The notes beneath the pieces were generated by a model, which searched no databases, had not been told where the DNA came from, and worked only from the letters and a program-made list of their open reading frames with translations. Of a stretch of DNA of 64,000 nucleotides, positions 25,185 through 35,495 are shown one piece after another (the first letter of the stretch is position 1; every line of letters begins with the position of its first letter). Position numbers and translations under genes: made by a program. This stretch comes from Davidsoniella eucalypti (Eukaryota; Ascomycota; Sordariomycetes; Microascales; Ceratocystidaceae): assembly GCA_004009845.1 (NCBI GenBank), contig RMBW01000020.1, positions 248,001 through 312,000 of the forward strand, written 5' to 3'.

Positions 25185-26839
25185 CTAGAAGCGGCGGTTC
25201 CGCATGCGAGCCTCCTTCTCCTTGGCGGCCATGCGGGCACGCAGAGACTCCCACGAGTCGGACTGGATTTTAGCCTCACGATCCGTCCTATTTGCAATGT
25301 TCTTCTTCCGTGACCGAAGGTCGAGAGTCTCTCTATTCTTCTTCATCAGATCATCGAAACTACCCTTGAGGCCCGACACGAGGCCCTTCTTCTCGGCCTC
25401 GACCTCGACGGGGCGGGGAGCCTGGTAGTTGCTGATGCCCCCCGAACCTGGTACAGAGGTTTCGGGTTGGAAAGCAGTCTGGGGGATCTCGGGAAGACCT
25501 AGGATGCGACGACCGGCAGGCTGGGCGATTACGATATTTTGTAAGGCACCAAAGAAACCGGCGGAGACGAAGTACCACTGCACGGCAGCGGGAAGCCAGC
25601 AGGTGAATACGGCAGAGATGGGAATGAGAACCATGGCCATCATCTTGGTTGACTTGCGCTGCTCAGGGGGCATGATCTTGGCATTGGCCTATTATTTGCG
25701 GTGTTAGTGAAAATTCATGACATGATTTTGTGTTCCTTGTGAGATGGACGATATATATAAGGTGCATATACTTACAGTCATGGCGACCAACATCATGGCC
25801 GGACCGGCTAAAGGAAGAAGGTAGTAAGGATCGGCAACCGTTAGATCCGTGAACCAACCAAGACCACTAGTCTCAAGTGCTGGCACTGGAATTTCAGTCA
25901 TGGCATACAGAACACGGTAGAAACCGATACCCACGGGGATCTGCAGGGCACCCCAGATCATGTTTAACTTTCTGACACCGTGCTCCTTCTCGATCGACAA
26001 GTATGTTTGGCGCGCCAACATGGCATCTTCCTTGGCATGCGGGTCGGTCTGCGAAGCACTGAGACTTGCGCGGAAGTCGCGCATGGCGTTCTCATACTCT
26101 GGGACAGTTTTGCGAAGAATCTGCATGCGCGTCGATGTTTCGTGTGAGATCAGCAGTGGCTTGAAGAGTACTAGACGCACGATGAATTGCGCAAGGAAGA
26201 TGCTTCCCCACCACGGCAAACCCGAGTATACATGAACATGTTCGAGGAGCCACTGCATGATGCTCGAAGGACCCCAGCCGAAGTTCAGGCCAAGCTCACC
26301 GAGATATCCAATAGTTTCGGGCAAGTTCAGGATTTCCTCTAGATTTAGCGCAGCCTGGGGGTCGAGAACTGCGTCAGGCGTAACCGCGGGAAGAGGGGCG
26401 TCAACGGGGGCGGTAGCTGCCGCCGTGACCGTCTCAGTCGGGATAGAAGCAGTTATGGGCGTAGCAGTAGCATCGGCGGTAGCACTGGAGGTCGCCTCGA
26501 CGGCAGTCGCCGGTTCTGCGGGCTTGCTGCGCTGCCAGAAGCGCCAAGAGAAGGCGCGGGAGCCGGCTACGGCAGAACCGGCGGCAAAGACCGACAGGCT
26601 GGACCGGTTTGAGAAATGGGCTGCGATATGTGGGCGGAGAGAGCCGGCAGAGGACCGCACAACGGTGCCGAAGTTGCGGGATGTGATAGACTGAGGGCGC
26701 AGCGAGCGAGCAGAAGAAGCCTATATGCAGAAACTTGACATTAGCGGCAGGCCTAATAAGAACATATCAGAGTGAAATGACAATTACTTACTGTGCGGGC
26801 TGCCGCTAGCGACTGCACAACACCTCTACTAGGAAGCAT
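25185..26839 (-). CDS. OXA1: Mitochondrial inner-membrane insertase OXA1
   Basis: Three exons (26839-26792, 26720-25776, 25688-25185) give 498 aa. The first ~60 residues are Arg/Ser/Ala-rich without acids, as in a mitochondrial targeting sequence. A Thr/Ala/Pro-rich spacer follows, then the YidC/Oxa1 core (about residues 150-370): 'HVYSGLPWWGSIFLAQFIVR', 'RLVLFKPLLISHETSTRM', 'LNMIWGALQIPVGIGFYRVL', 'LLPLAGPAMMLVAMT' and 'CWLPAAVQWYFVSAGFFGAL'. The C-terminal ~110 residues are highly basic, matching the matrix tail that binds mitoribosomes. Known role: inserts mitochondrially made and some imported proteins into the inner membrane. The first exon carries only 16 residues. The Thr/Ala-rich spacer is longer than in yeast Oxa1. 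MIM1 lies just upstream on the same strand. Confidence 0.95.
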
Positions 26840-27536
26840 GGCTATTTATTGTGTAATATAGAGTTTTTTTTCCTTATTTTTTCCTGTTTACTGTCTCGAT
26901 ATCCCGAGATAAACGACCGTGAGAGATATCGGACACGGCTCAATATGATCTGAGAGCCACCCCAAATTCAATTGGACGGATTTGAGTCGGCAAGACGCTA
27001 AGTAATGGAGATACTCATCTACGGGATATGTTGAAGCCGGCTCTAGCTTATTCAAAGTGGAAATTTTTGGAGTGACGTTGAGCGGTTAAACCACGGTTAA
27101 ACAGCATGTGAGATCACTACATACATATATTAAGTAACTTGTCGCATCACAGTGGTTATATCAAGAGAAGAATGCTGATTTATATGCGGGTTTGTATTTA
27201 CAGGTAATGCGCCTTTTATAATTTGTAGTTTGCTCGTTGCTATATATTCTGTAGCCGCCAAAAATCAGGTCATATACCGAAATCATAATGCCGCAATGAG
27301 ACGAAGCATCATATACGCCCAGGTTGGCCCGACGCTATACGAATATACATATCCATATAGCGGAATATGTGATTGGATTGGTACCGTATGTCAAATATAA
27401 ACAGTTCGTAGTAATCGAGCAATGGGGCGGAAATATCGGTAGTTTATGCTTTTTTTCTTCTTTTTTTTATGTTTCGTCTTTTGGTTCAGATATCAAGGTC
27501 ATGGAGGTCATTGAGATGTGTGATTGCACAGTAGGC
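26840..27536. other. Intergenic region between OXA1 and MIM1
   Basis: A 697-bp gap that should contain the OXA1 promoter and the MIM1 3' UTR. No ORF of interest is seen. Confidence 0.5.
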
Positions 27537-28013
27537 TCAGCCAATGGGGAAGTATGACTTGCGCTTTGGAGTAGCGGCGCTATAATCGAGAGGTTGTGTT
27601 CTCCGTCTCGTGATGGGGAAGACCTGTTTGAACTCAGTTAGCCGAGCGCAACAACAGGAGCAGGCATCCGTAGCAGCCGTAGCAGCAGAGCCATCTTCTC
27701 CGGGCAAACAGCAGCAACTACTGCTGATTTGTCCTTGGCGACGACGAGATGGAGGAAATACCTTCGTGCCACCCCAGCCCAGACGGAACGCGGCTTCGTG
27801 AGCAAACAGCTCGCCGAACCCCATCATCATGCCGTTGACGAACGGTAGTAGAAGATTGATCGCGGCACCACGGACAAGCATCCATACGCTTGGTGGCTTG
27901 TACACAACCAGGGCAGGCGATGGTACCTCATAGTCAGTTTCGGGCGATTCGGAGTACAGCTCGCTGTCGGAGTGCATGGTGATGCCGGACTGGGACAGTT
28001 TATGATCGGACAT
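27537..28013 (-). CDS. MIM1: Mitochondrial outer-membrane import protein Mim1
   Basis: Two exons (28013-27762 and 27623-27537) give a 112-aa protein. A short acidic/Ser-rich head precedes one membrane segment (about residues 47-69, 'AAINLLLPFVNGMMMGFGEL') followed by 'FAHEAAFRLGWGGTK'. This is the diagnostic core of Mim1, whose Gly-rich helix oligomerises. Exon 2 supplies 'VFPITRRR' and a basic tail. Known role: with Mim2 it inserts helical outer-membrane proteins, including Tom receptor subunits. The 138-nt intron has a weak gtattt donor, a gctaac branch site and a cag acceptor. It is a multiple of three with no stop, so an unspliced message would also read through to give 158 aa. I prefer the spliced form because it restores the conserved family C-terminus. 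Confidence 0.87.
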   Translation of the reverse strand: MSDHKLSQSGITMHSDSELYSESPETDYEVPSPALVVYKPPSVWMLVRGAAINLLLPFVNGMMMGFGELFAHEAAFRLGWGGTKVFPPSRRRQGQISSSCCCLPGEDGSAATAATDACSCCCARLTEFKQVFPITRRRTQPLDYSAATPKRKSYFPIG

Positions 28014-28831
28014 GGCTATGGGAAAGCTGGATGGTCGAATGAGACTATAGATAGAGTGGCCGAGAGGGAAAACGGAGTGTCGTAGAAAGGAAAAGCCACA
28101 ACAGCGTGTAATCAGCTCTAAGTCTTGTGTGTCGCGATATATTTTTTGGCTTCTAAAGCTTCACCCGACAAGTCGCTGAGCTTCAACCGCCAAAAACAGA
28201 AGCTTTGGTTGCTCTGTTTGCACAATGCCCCACTAAGCTATCCTTTAGCCGGTATTTTGCCTTTTGCCTTGGCTTTAGCGAGTTATAAATACAAGAGAAT
28301 CCCGCGGGGCCAGCAACAAGAGCTAAAGCATAAAGATAGCTACCATGTAGGCCTAAAACCGCCTAAAATGACAGCCATAAACCCCGCCAATATACCCAAA
28401 TAGTAGTGTTTTAGTACCTAACCAGCCATCCAATTCAATTGCCACTATAGTCACCCATACCTTACTAAGTCAAACACAAAAAAAAGCCCATCTACAACCG
28501 GTCTTCTTCATGGAAACAAGGTTTTGCCGTTTTCAAAATCGGATTTGTAGTCGCAAGCTGCTTCAATCCAATAAACGCTTCCTCCATTTTTCTTTCTCCG
28601 TCTATATCAATCATTTTCCACTGGGCAATCATCTCTACCGAGCTTCATCTGGTCACTTCAACTCCATCGCTCGCATTCCCTACCTCACTAGTCGGCTCGT
28701 GCTGCCGCCATCTTCATCACCACCACCATCGTCAGCATCCATCAACTTGTCGTCGCCGACCTCGACGTCTTTTCTTTTTGCATACTCCGTCGCTCCCTCT
28801 TAACTACGTTTCCATCTCCCAGGGCACCATA
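28014..28831. promoter_or_regulatory. Divergent promoter region of MIM1 and GTR1
   Basis: An 818-bp gap between two diverging start codons. The GTR1-proximal half (about 28570-28800) is C/T-rich on the plus strand, like other leaders in this window. No gene is seen. Confidence 0.5.
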
Positions 28832-29986
28832 ATGGCAATGCCTGGCCCTGCAGCCCCGATGGGCAATGTCTCTACTGAGGCGCGTATTGACTACAAGAAG
28901 CCTAAGAAGAAGAAGGTGCTCTTGATGGGCAAGAGTGGCTCCGGCAAGTCGTCCATGCGCAGCATCATCTTTAGTAATTATGTCGCTCGTGATACACGCA
29001 GACTGTATGTCATACCCGAAGCTCGCCTACCACTTCACGGCTCCTCGCTAACATGATACCTTCGTCGCTATAGGGGCGTCACTATTGATATCGACATGTC
29101 GCATGTCAAATTTCTTGGCAACTTAACTCTCAACCTGTGGGATTGTGGTGGTCAAGAGGCCTTCATGGAGAACTACCTGTCCCAACAAAAAGTCCACGTA
29201 TTTTCCAGTGTTGGCGTTCTCATCTATGTCTTCGATATCGAATCGCGCGATACCGACCGTGACCTAACGACCTATCTAGAGATCATCTCCGTCTTGCTCC
29301 AATACTCGCCCTCCGCTCGCATCTACATCTTGGTGCACAAGATGGACTTGATACGTTCCTCTCTGCGCGAGCAGGCATACGAAGAGCGCGTGTCACAGGT
29401 ACGCCAAAGAACTGCTGAATATGCCCAGACTATCGGCATCGACATGAACGGCCACTCAGGCTTGATGGACGTCAATGCCTTTGCGACTTCCATCTGGGAT
29501 CAGTCGTTGTACAAGGCATGGGCCAGCATCATTCACGACCTAGTGCCAAATTTGACACTGATTGAGCGCAATCTGGCACACCTTGGTACTGCTATTGAGG
29601 CCGAAGAACTGCTTCTATTTGAACGTACATCCTTCTTGGCAATTTCATCTTGGGTCTCTCCCACTACCCACAACCCCACCGAGGATCGTTTGGAGCGCAT
29701 GTCGAACATCATGAAGCAGTTCAAGCAGTCCATAAGTCGCTTCACTGGTGCGCCCCGGATTTCCGAACAGTTCATCCTAATGGAGTTGAAGGTCTTATCA
29801 CACTTCAATCTGTTCATCCTAAAGTTTACCACCAACACGTACCTCATGGTCGTCCTGCCACCTGGAGAAGCCCGCTTCAATGCTGCCATGATGAACTGCA
29901 AAATCGCTATTAGCCACTTTAAGTTCCTGGATGATCCATCACTTGTTCAATCTGTGCCGCCGGATGCGAATGTTGTTGCGTCCTAG
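28832..29986 (+). CDS. GTR1: Rag-family GTPase Gtr1
   Basis: Two exons (28832-29004, 29074-29986; gctaac branch site) give 361 aa. The G domain is at residues ~28-200: P-loop 'LLMGKSGSGKSS' (33-41), switch I 'RRLGVTIDID', 'LNLWDCGGQEAFMENYL' and 'VHKMDLI'. The roadblock-like C-terminal half follows ('FERTSFLAISSW', 'MELKVLSHFNLFILKFTTNT', 'MNCKIAISHFKFL'). This is the RagA/B-type subunit (Gtr1), which pairs with Gtr2 on the vacuole to signal amino acids to TORC1. The protein ends a few residues after the usual Gtr1 end, at a TAG. The same frame then stays open for 515 more codons, which is treated as a separate entry. The ATG at 28832 begins 'MAMPGPAAPMGN', a short variable head. Confidence 0.95.
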
Positions 29987-31534
29987 CGAGACCACTGCAA
30001 CACTCGTGAAGGCGAGTATCATTGCACCACGTGCCATGATGAAGAAGGACCTTCCCTTCAGTATGGCGAAGATGGTGCATCTCAGCGTGGAGCCTTGTGC
30101 TGCATCTATGACGACGATTATGAGGACAACAAATATGTCTTTCCTTTTGATGGTGCCTCTGAATCCGTTGAAGAATCAGATCTTCTTGCGTCTATCTGTG
30201 AAGAGACTATGCGGCGGGAGCGCGAGGATAAGTCTCAAAGGTGTTGCCCTACAATACTTAGCCCATCTCCAGTGTCTGAAGAGACTCAAAACTCACCAGT
30301 CTTCAGTTCTTCTCCAACTCCAATCACAGAAGAACAAACATACCAGCCCGAGCCTGACTCCACATCAGTGGTACAAGGACAAGAATATTGCGTCTCATCT
30401 AGTTCTTCTGTACCCCAAAAGCTGGAATCCCCGCCTATATCAAGCTCTTCACTGAAATGTTTTGAAGAGGCACACGTCGTTTATACATCACCCAGCCATA
30501 AACCTCATGCGCGTGTACACAGCTCTGGTTCGCAAGACTTCCTCAAGTATCCTCCGGTATTCAGTAGCTCGGAGGATGAAATGTGTGAACTTGATGAGAT
30601 CAGATCTAAAATGGGACCTTCTAAGTCGAAGTCGCTCTACGGGCATTCAATGGAGAAGAATAATGCTCTAACGAAGTTCCAATTCGAGTTTACGATCACC
30701 CCGCTATCTCATCTACCGCCGCCACCGCCCCCTCACGATCCCAAGCTTATTTCGATATTTCGTAATAACAACATGGCCTATAAATCCCTGTCTCGTTCTC
30801 TGAGTGATCCAACCGCACTACCCGATCTCTTGGTGTCTTCACAGGACGACTTCCACCTTTCCACCACAGGAGGCCAGACCACCATGCAAGACCCACTAAA
30901 CGATGGCTTCGAATACGATCCCGATGCCGTCCTTATAGGCGAAGGCTTCTGTACATTGCAGGAAGCCGTCATGGTAGGCGTGTCTGCCAAGAATAGAGCA
31001 AGATGTCTCTATCGATGCTATTCTTCACCATATCACGCGCTTTTAGGGAAGTCGTCCTTGGTTTTTCCTGTCGCCACGAGTGCTGATGTCACTACCGGCG
31101 AGATGTCCATTACGGAATGTATCGCCGGTCTCTACGATGGGGAGCTACCGTGGTGGGCTAATTGTGGTACGATGCCCAGTCAGACAGCGCCTGGAAGACT
31201 CCAGGACATGGCTATGCGGGCATTCCAAAAGAGCGGGAAGGACTCTGTAACGTGGCCCGGATCTTGTATTGGGCGCGTTACTTCCAATATTCCACTATCA
31301 TCCGTCGAGGAAGCCCTGGGGAGTATCAAGCCTTGTAGTGGCTGTAGTGATCATGATCTGCTCCCAGGTGAACAAAACTACCGTGGCGATTCATCCGAAA
31401 TGGATACTCACTCTGAGATTCTATCTAGCCCAAGACTTCCTAGCCCATTATGTTCGCCTGTTACGTCTTCTGGTGATGAAATAGAGATGAATCGCTATCC
31501 GCCCGTATTTTCGTCTTCTCCGCCATGCCTTTAA
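29987..31534 (+). CDS. Unknown Ser/Pro-rich open frame in frame with and directly after GTR1
   Basis: I do not recognise this protein. The frame runs 515 sense codons from the codon after the GTR1 stop to the TAA at 31532-31534, without a stop. The first in-frame ATG is only at 30209 (giving 441 aa), leaving 74 open codons upstream that also look coding ('REGEYHCTTCHDEEGPSLQ', 'CCIYDDDYEDNKY'). It is low-complexity and Ser/Pro/Glu-rich, with a recurring 'PVFSSS' motif, a Pro run ('HLPPPPPPHDP'), and a more ordered middle ('LIGEGFCTLQEAVMVGVSAK', 'YDGELPWWANCGTMP'). No membrane segment or signal peptide is seen. It could be a separate gene starting at 30209, the 3' part of a GTR1 isoform made by stop readthrough, mRNA editing or splicing, or a gene with an unseen first exon. 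Coding nature is likely; the gene model is open. Confidence 0.55.
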   Translation, partial: RDHCNTREGEYHCTTCHDEEGPSLQYGEDGASQRGALCCIYDDDYEDNKYVFPFDGASESVEESDLLASICEETMRREREDKSQRCCPTILSPSPVSEETQNSPVFSSSPTPITEEQTYQPEPDSTSVVQGQEYCVSSSSSVPQKLESPPISSSSLKCFEEAHVVYTSPSHKPHARVHSSGSQDFLKYPPVFSSSEDEMCELDEIRSKMGPSKSKSLYGHSMEKNNALTKFQFEFTITPLSHLPPPPPPHDPKLISIFRNNNMAYKSLSRSLSDPTALPDLLVSSQDDFHLSTTGGQTTMQDPLNDGFEYDPDAVLIGEGFCTLQEAVMVGVSAKNRARCLYRCYSSPYHALLGKSSLVFPVATSADVTTGEMSITECIAGLYDGELPWWANCGTMPSQTAPGRLQDMAMRAFQKSGKDSVTWPGSCIGRVTSNIPLSSVEEALGSIKPCSGCSDHDLLPGEQNYRGDSSEMDTHSEILSSPRLPSPLCSPVTSSGDEIEMNRYPPVFSSSPPCL

Positions 31535-32131
31535 TGTTATCTCGTTACATCCGTTTTCCCAGTACCACTGTATCTCTATTCGTTCTTCTTCCCCTCCTTT
31601 ATCATGACATAGCTCTGCCCACTACGACTCGACTCATTCACTCACCAATTGTACTGTTTTTCGAAAATTTGTTCTGCATTCCTGTCCATGGCTTTTTATC
31701 TTATCCCACTTTTATCTTATTTTTTTATTCAAATCAATCATCAGATTGTCCATTTTATTTACACATCATTCCAGCCGGTTCATACCCTTTCTTCGCATTC
31801 ATCACACTGTTTTTTTTCTTCTTCTTGTAACCCTATCAATCGTTCGGGTCAGCGCTATTGTTTTAATTCATAAAATCACTACCGTTTCTCAAATTAATAT
31901 ATATTTTTTCGTTTTGTTCAACTGTTTAAAAGGCATCAAAACTTTAGAATCATTGACCCCAAAAAAGTACATAGATAATAAATGGTTCTTGTTAAAACAA
32001 GAAAATTGATCAATCTTCATCATGGACACTAATATTTGTAATTGTTTCTATCACGATGAATACGCAATTCCCATACTATTCAAAATCTAATAGATAAAAA
32101 GATTCCTCACCATCTAATGCTTGTTGTATGT
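31535..32131. other. Convergent 3' intergenic region
   Basis: T-rich on the plus strand up to about 31920, then AT-rich, between the unknown frame and the SHP1 stop. It is consistent with two 3' UTRs. No gene is seen. Confidence 0.5.
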
Positions 32132-33544
32132 CTACACCCACTTAACAATAGCAACACCGCCTTTCTTGAATTCCGCCAAATCACCAAGGACGGCAGACTT
32201 GTCCACATGATCTTTGTTGGGGAATGATGTTGAGATGACAAATGGCCGTGTACCGATCGAGTTGGTGGATTGAGAAGCAAAATTGTACAGGTCGCCGATA
32301 GTTTGCGTAAGGTTGAAGCGGGCAGGTAGGCGAGTTCCGTTAGGAAGCTGGATACGGATAGCAACTGAAGGTTGAGACTCATCATGAGTGACTGCAGAAG
32401 CAGCCGTGGCTGTAGCCGGTGCTTGAACAGGTGGTGGTGTGACTTCCGAAGTGCTTGTTGTCTCAGTTCCCGGAACAATGGCGCCGAGACGTTGTCCCTG
32501 ACCTTCAAAAGCACGACGGGGCCGCGGCAGTTGATACCACTCTTCCTCTGGGTGCTGGACGATATGAACATCAATGTGCTCTCCACGACGGGCATTGATT
32601 AGCTCGTTGGGTGCTCTTCCCATGTTGAGCATGCGTAGATGGCCCTGGTTGACGGGATCAGTAAATGGTAGAAGAGGGCCAGCATCAACACTGAGACCGT
32701 CACGCCATAGGTGGATGACACGGGGCTCTGCCTCTTGGGTAGCTGCAGTAGATGCTGTGGCAGCCTGGTTGGCGTGAGGGTCCGGAATCATGCGACTATC
32801 GGTACCTTCACCACCTAGAGTGTAGGCATTTCCTGTGAATTGGCTTGTAGACTGAGCCTGTGCTGCCTTTTCTTCGCGAATACGCTCGTGATCTCTATGA
32901 CGTCAATGCGTGGTTAGCCTTAGGTGTTCTAGTAGTATATGAGGAGAGAAAAAAAGGCATAGTGCATACTTCCGCGCGCGTTTCAGGATTCCTTCCAAAA
33001 GCGCATTTGTTTCATTAGTATTTCTGTCGCCGCTCGTTGGGTCTTGAACAGCCAATCCAGATTTTTCACCACCAGTGAAAAAGTTCCTGCGTTTACGGTG
33101 TTCGTCATTCTCTGAGTCTGAATCATCGTTGTTTTGATTGCTTAAGGATGAGAACGTGGCTAGGCCAGTCTTGCGTGCTGGCTTCGACGTCTGTTTTGAA
33201 GAAGATCCGGTCCAGTCTTCAGCAGGGCGCCCATCGAGAGTTCTGGGACCACTGTAGTCGGCGGGCGCGGCAGACGATGATCCAGCGGCTGCTGGTTCGG
33301 ATTCTTGGTCCTCATCGCCAAACATGAGGCTACCAACCGCTTGTTCCGGGTCCCAACCGTGCTGTTCTAGCAACTTCGCAGCCTATATCATGTTCGACGG
33401 GTCAATCTTTGAATATACGAACGCTAGACGTCGGGGAAATGGAGGCAATTAGGTAGTGTTTAAGGCTTATAATCCTACCTCATCATGGCTAAGGCCAGTG
33501 GCATCTGCAACTCGTTCGGCGATTTTATTCTGTTGGGCATCCAT
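32132..33544 (-). CDS. SHP1: Cdc48 cofactor Shp1 / p47 (UBA-SEP-UBX protein)
   Basis: Three exons (33544-33479, 33382-32970, 32894-32132) give 413 aa. Residues 1-45 form a UBA-like domain ('ERVADATGLSHDEAAKLLEQ', 'HGWDPEQAVGSLM'). An acidic, Ser-rich linker follows. The SEP domain (about 215-295) has 'VIHLWRDGLSVDAGPL' and 'INARRGEHIDVHIVQ'. The C-terminal UBX domain (about 333-413) has 'VAIRIQLPNGTRLPARFN' and the loop 'FVISTSFPNKD', where yeast and human have an FPR-type turn that contacts Cdc48/p97. The family (yeast Shp1, animal p47) recruits Cdc48 for protein degradation, membrane fusion and PP1 assembly. The length and domain order are those of the family. It is divergent from BDF1. Confidence 0.95.
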
Positions 33545-35495
33545 CTCGAAACTATGATTTTGTTGTGATTGTATGGTGGCAAAGAAGATGTAGAGCGTGT
33601 AAACAAATGATCTAGTCTGTATATTGAGGTTGATATAATAATCAAGGCTATCCAATAAGATGTGATCATTAAGCTCCAATAGTAGGTGCAATACAGGCAC
33701 CAGAGCTGATGTGGAGCCCGTAGCTGATGGAGGGGCAAAAAGCGTTCTTAACAACCCTATTAAGTAGGGTTATGTCATGTCACGTGCTAAACAAAGTCCC
33801 GAAGCTAGGTCACCTGACCGCAGTGGGCCACCTCGCTAGTATTATAAAACTTTGGCTCACATGTCGCTTTTTGCTATGATCAGAAAAAATCGAAGACCAC
33901 ATGCAGTGCTACGGCTTTCAACATGTAGAGTTTATGTGATATTTGCTGTACTATCAGGCCCAGACTTCTGGTCGGTACCACGGATCCTCAGAAGTTGTTA
34001 CATTGGAATTGGCCTGGTACAGGCTTTTTCGCCATCGTCTTAGAAGCTACTAGCTTCAGGGAGCTTTAATTACTAGAGCGACTAGGCTAGTGTGTCTACC
34101 TTTAGGCTAGTAATACAATCTCTTAGTATAGCTAGCGCCTAGTAAGTGAAGAAATGATTTGTGCGCTGTTTTGTCACGCATTTGGTATTTTACATGCGTG
34201 TATGGGATTGGGTCTGGATTTAACCAAAGTTGAAGATGGGGTCGTATAATTGCAGTTTTAAAGATGGGAAGCTTGAGATATCATGAGTGTCGATTGTCTT
34301 TTCAATCGACAGAAAGACAAATAGATAGGCTAGCTAAAAAAAAACTAGGGCCCCAGCACTTACACACGAAACAAAAACACCACAAAACGCAATGCCAAAT
34401 TATAACACGCGAGCTGTACTGCAATTGTATAAGTCAAAAGTCGGACTAAGGCTCCTCCTCAGGGCAGTTTTAGTTTAGTGCCCTTGCCACAGGCTGTATG
34501 CGCGGCACAGTGTACATAGTAGAGTGCGCATTTCTCAGTGTATACTCTGTGACTCATAAGTACCCTTTTGTGGTGGTCGCACTGGATGCACCAATGCCTC
34601 TCTCCATTATTCCCAGCCCCTTTTGACCAATCAGAGCTGAGCGCAGCCCTCACAAGTGGTGCCCGATAAGGCCAGATATTCCGCGGTCCCGAACTTGATA
34701 AATACCAAGGTCGCGCCGTTTAGGTAAATTCGACTGACGTGAACGCGCTTTTTCTCAAACTTTCAGTTTTCTTTTCTTTTTTTTTTTTTTTTTCGAGCTC
34801 TTGCGATCGCCAGCCCACCATAAAAGTACAGCCACACCAAATTTACGTGGAAAGATACTTTGCTGAAAACCCCCCATATCACCTAAGCAATAAATGCAAA
34901 GCTGGTGAACTTTTATTTACACCCAAAGAGCCTCAACGACCTTTGTCCATCTCGGCCCTTCCTCCATCTGAAATATATCACTCTTGTGACAACCATTAGC
35001 TTGGTTGCCGCCCATCACCTATTGCGCATCGCCAATTCATCTCCTTGTGTTGTTTTTGCCAGACTTAGCGCATCGCGCACCATCCATCTACAGCTGCAAC
35101 AATCAACGCGCTCCACTCCAGGATTTCGCGCCCTCGCCAACTCAACCTGCTTGCATTCACGATACCTGCCGTTTTTGCAGGCGCAAACCATCGTCGCTCA
35201 TTAAGGAAACTGCCTTTTCTTTCTCAGCCCATCTCGCTACCTGGTTGGTAGGCTGTGACATTCTTTTTTTTTTCTTATTCTGCGACGCGCACCGCCGACC
35301 CATTTTCTCTCTTTTGCATTCGCATCCCCAGCCCACACATTAATCGCGACTTGCGAGCAACCCTTTGACGCGCCAATCGCCAATTCATCGCGCCATCACC
35401 AATTCATCAATCACCATCGCCACGCCTTGATTTTCATCAATCTGCCATCGACCTGACAAAGTTGCGCATCCGTATTGCCTCTTGCGCCACTCATA
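33545..35495. promoter_or_regulatory. Divergent promoter region of SHP1 and BDF1
   Basis: A 1.95-kb gap. Visible structures are a telomere-like hairpin aaccctattaagtagggtt (33753-33771), a 17-nt T-run (34777-34793), and a C/T-rich stretch rich in 'catcgccaattcatc'-type repeats (about 35020-35440) that is probably the BDF1 leader. No protein gene is seen. Confidence 0.5.

Noticed and set aside
29931..30455. 174-codon plus-strand frame across the GTR1 stop
   Set aside because: It is shifted relative to both GTR1 and the 515-codon frame, has no conserved pattern, and looks like a shadow frame.
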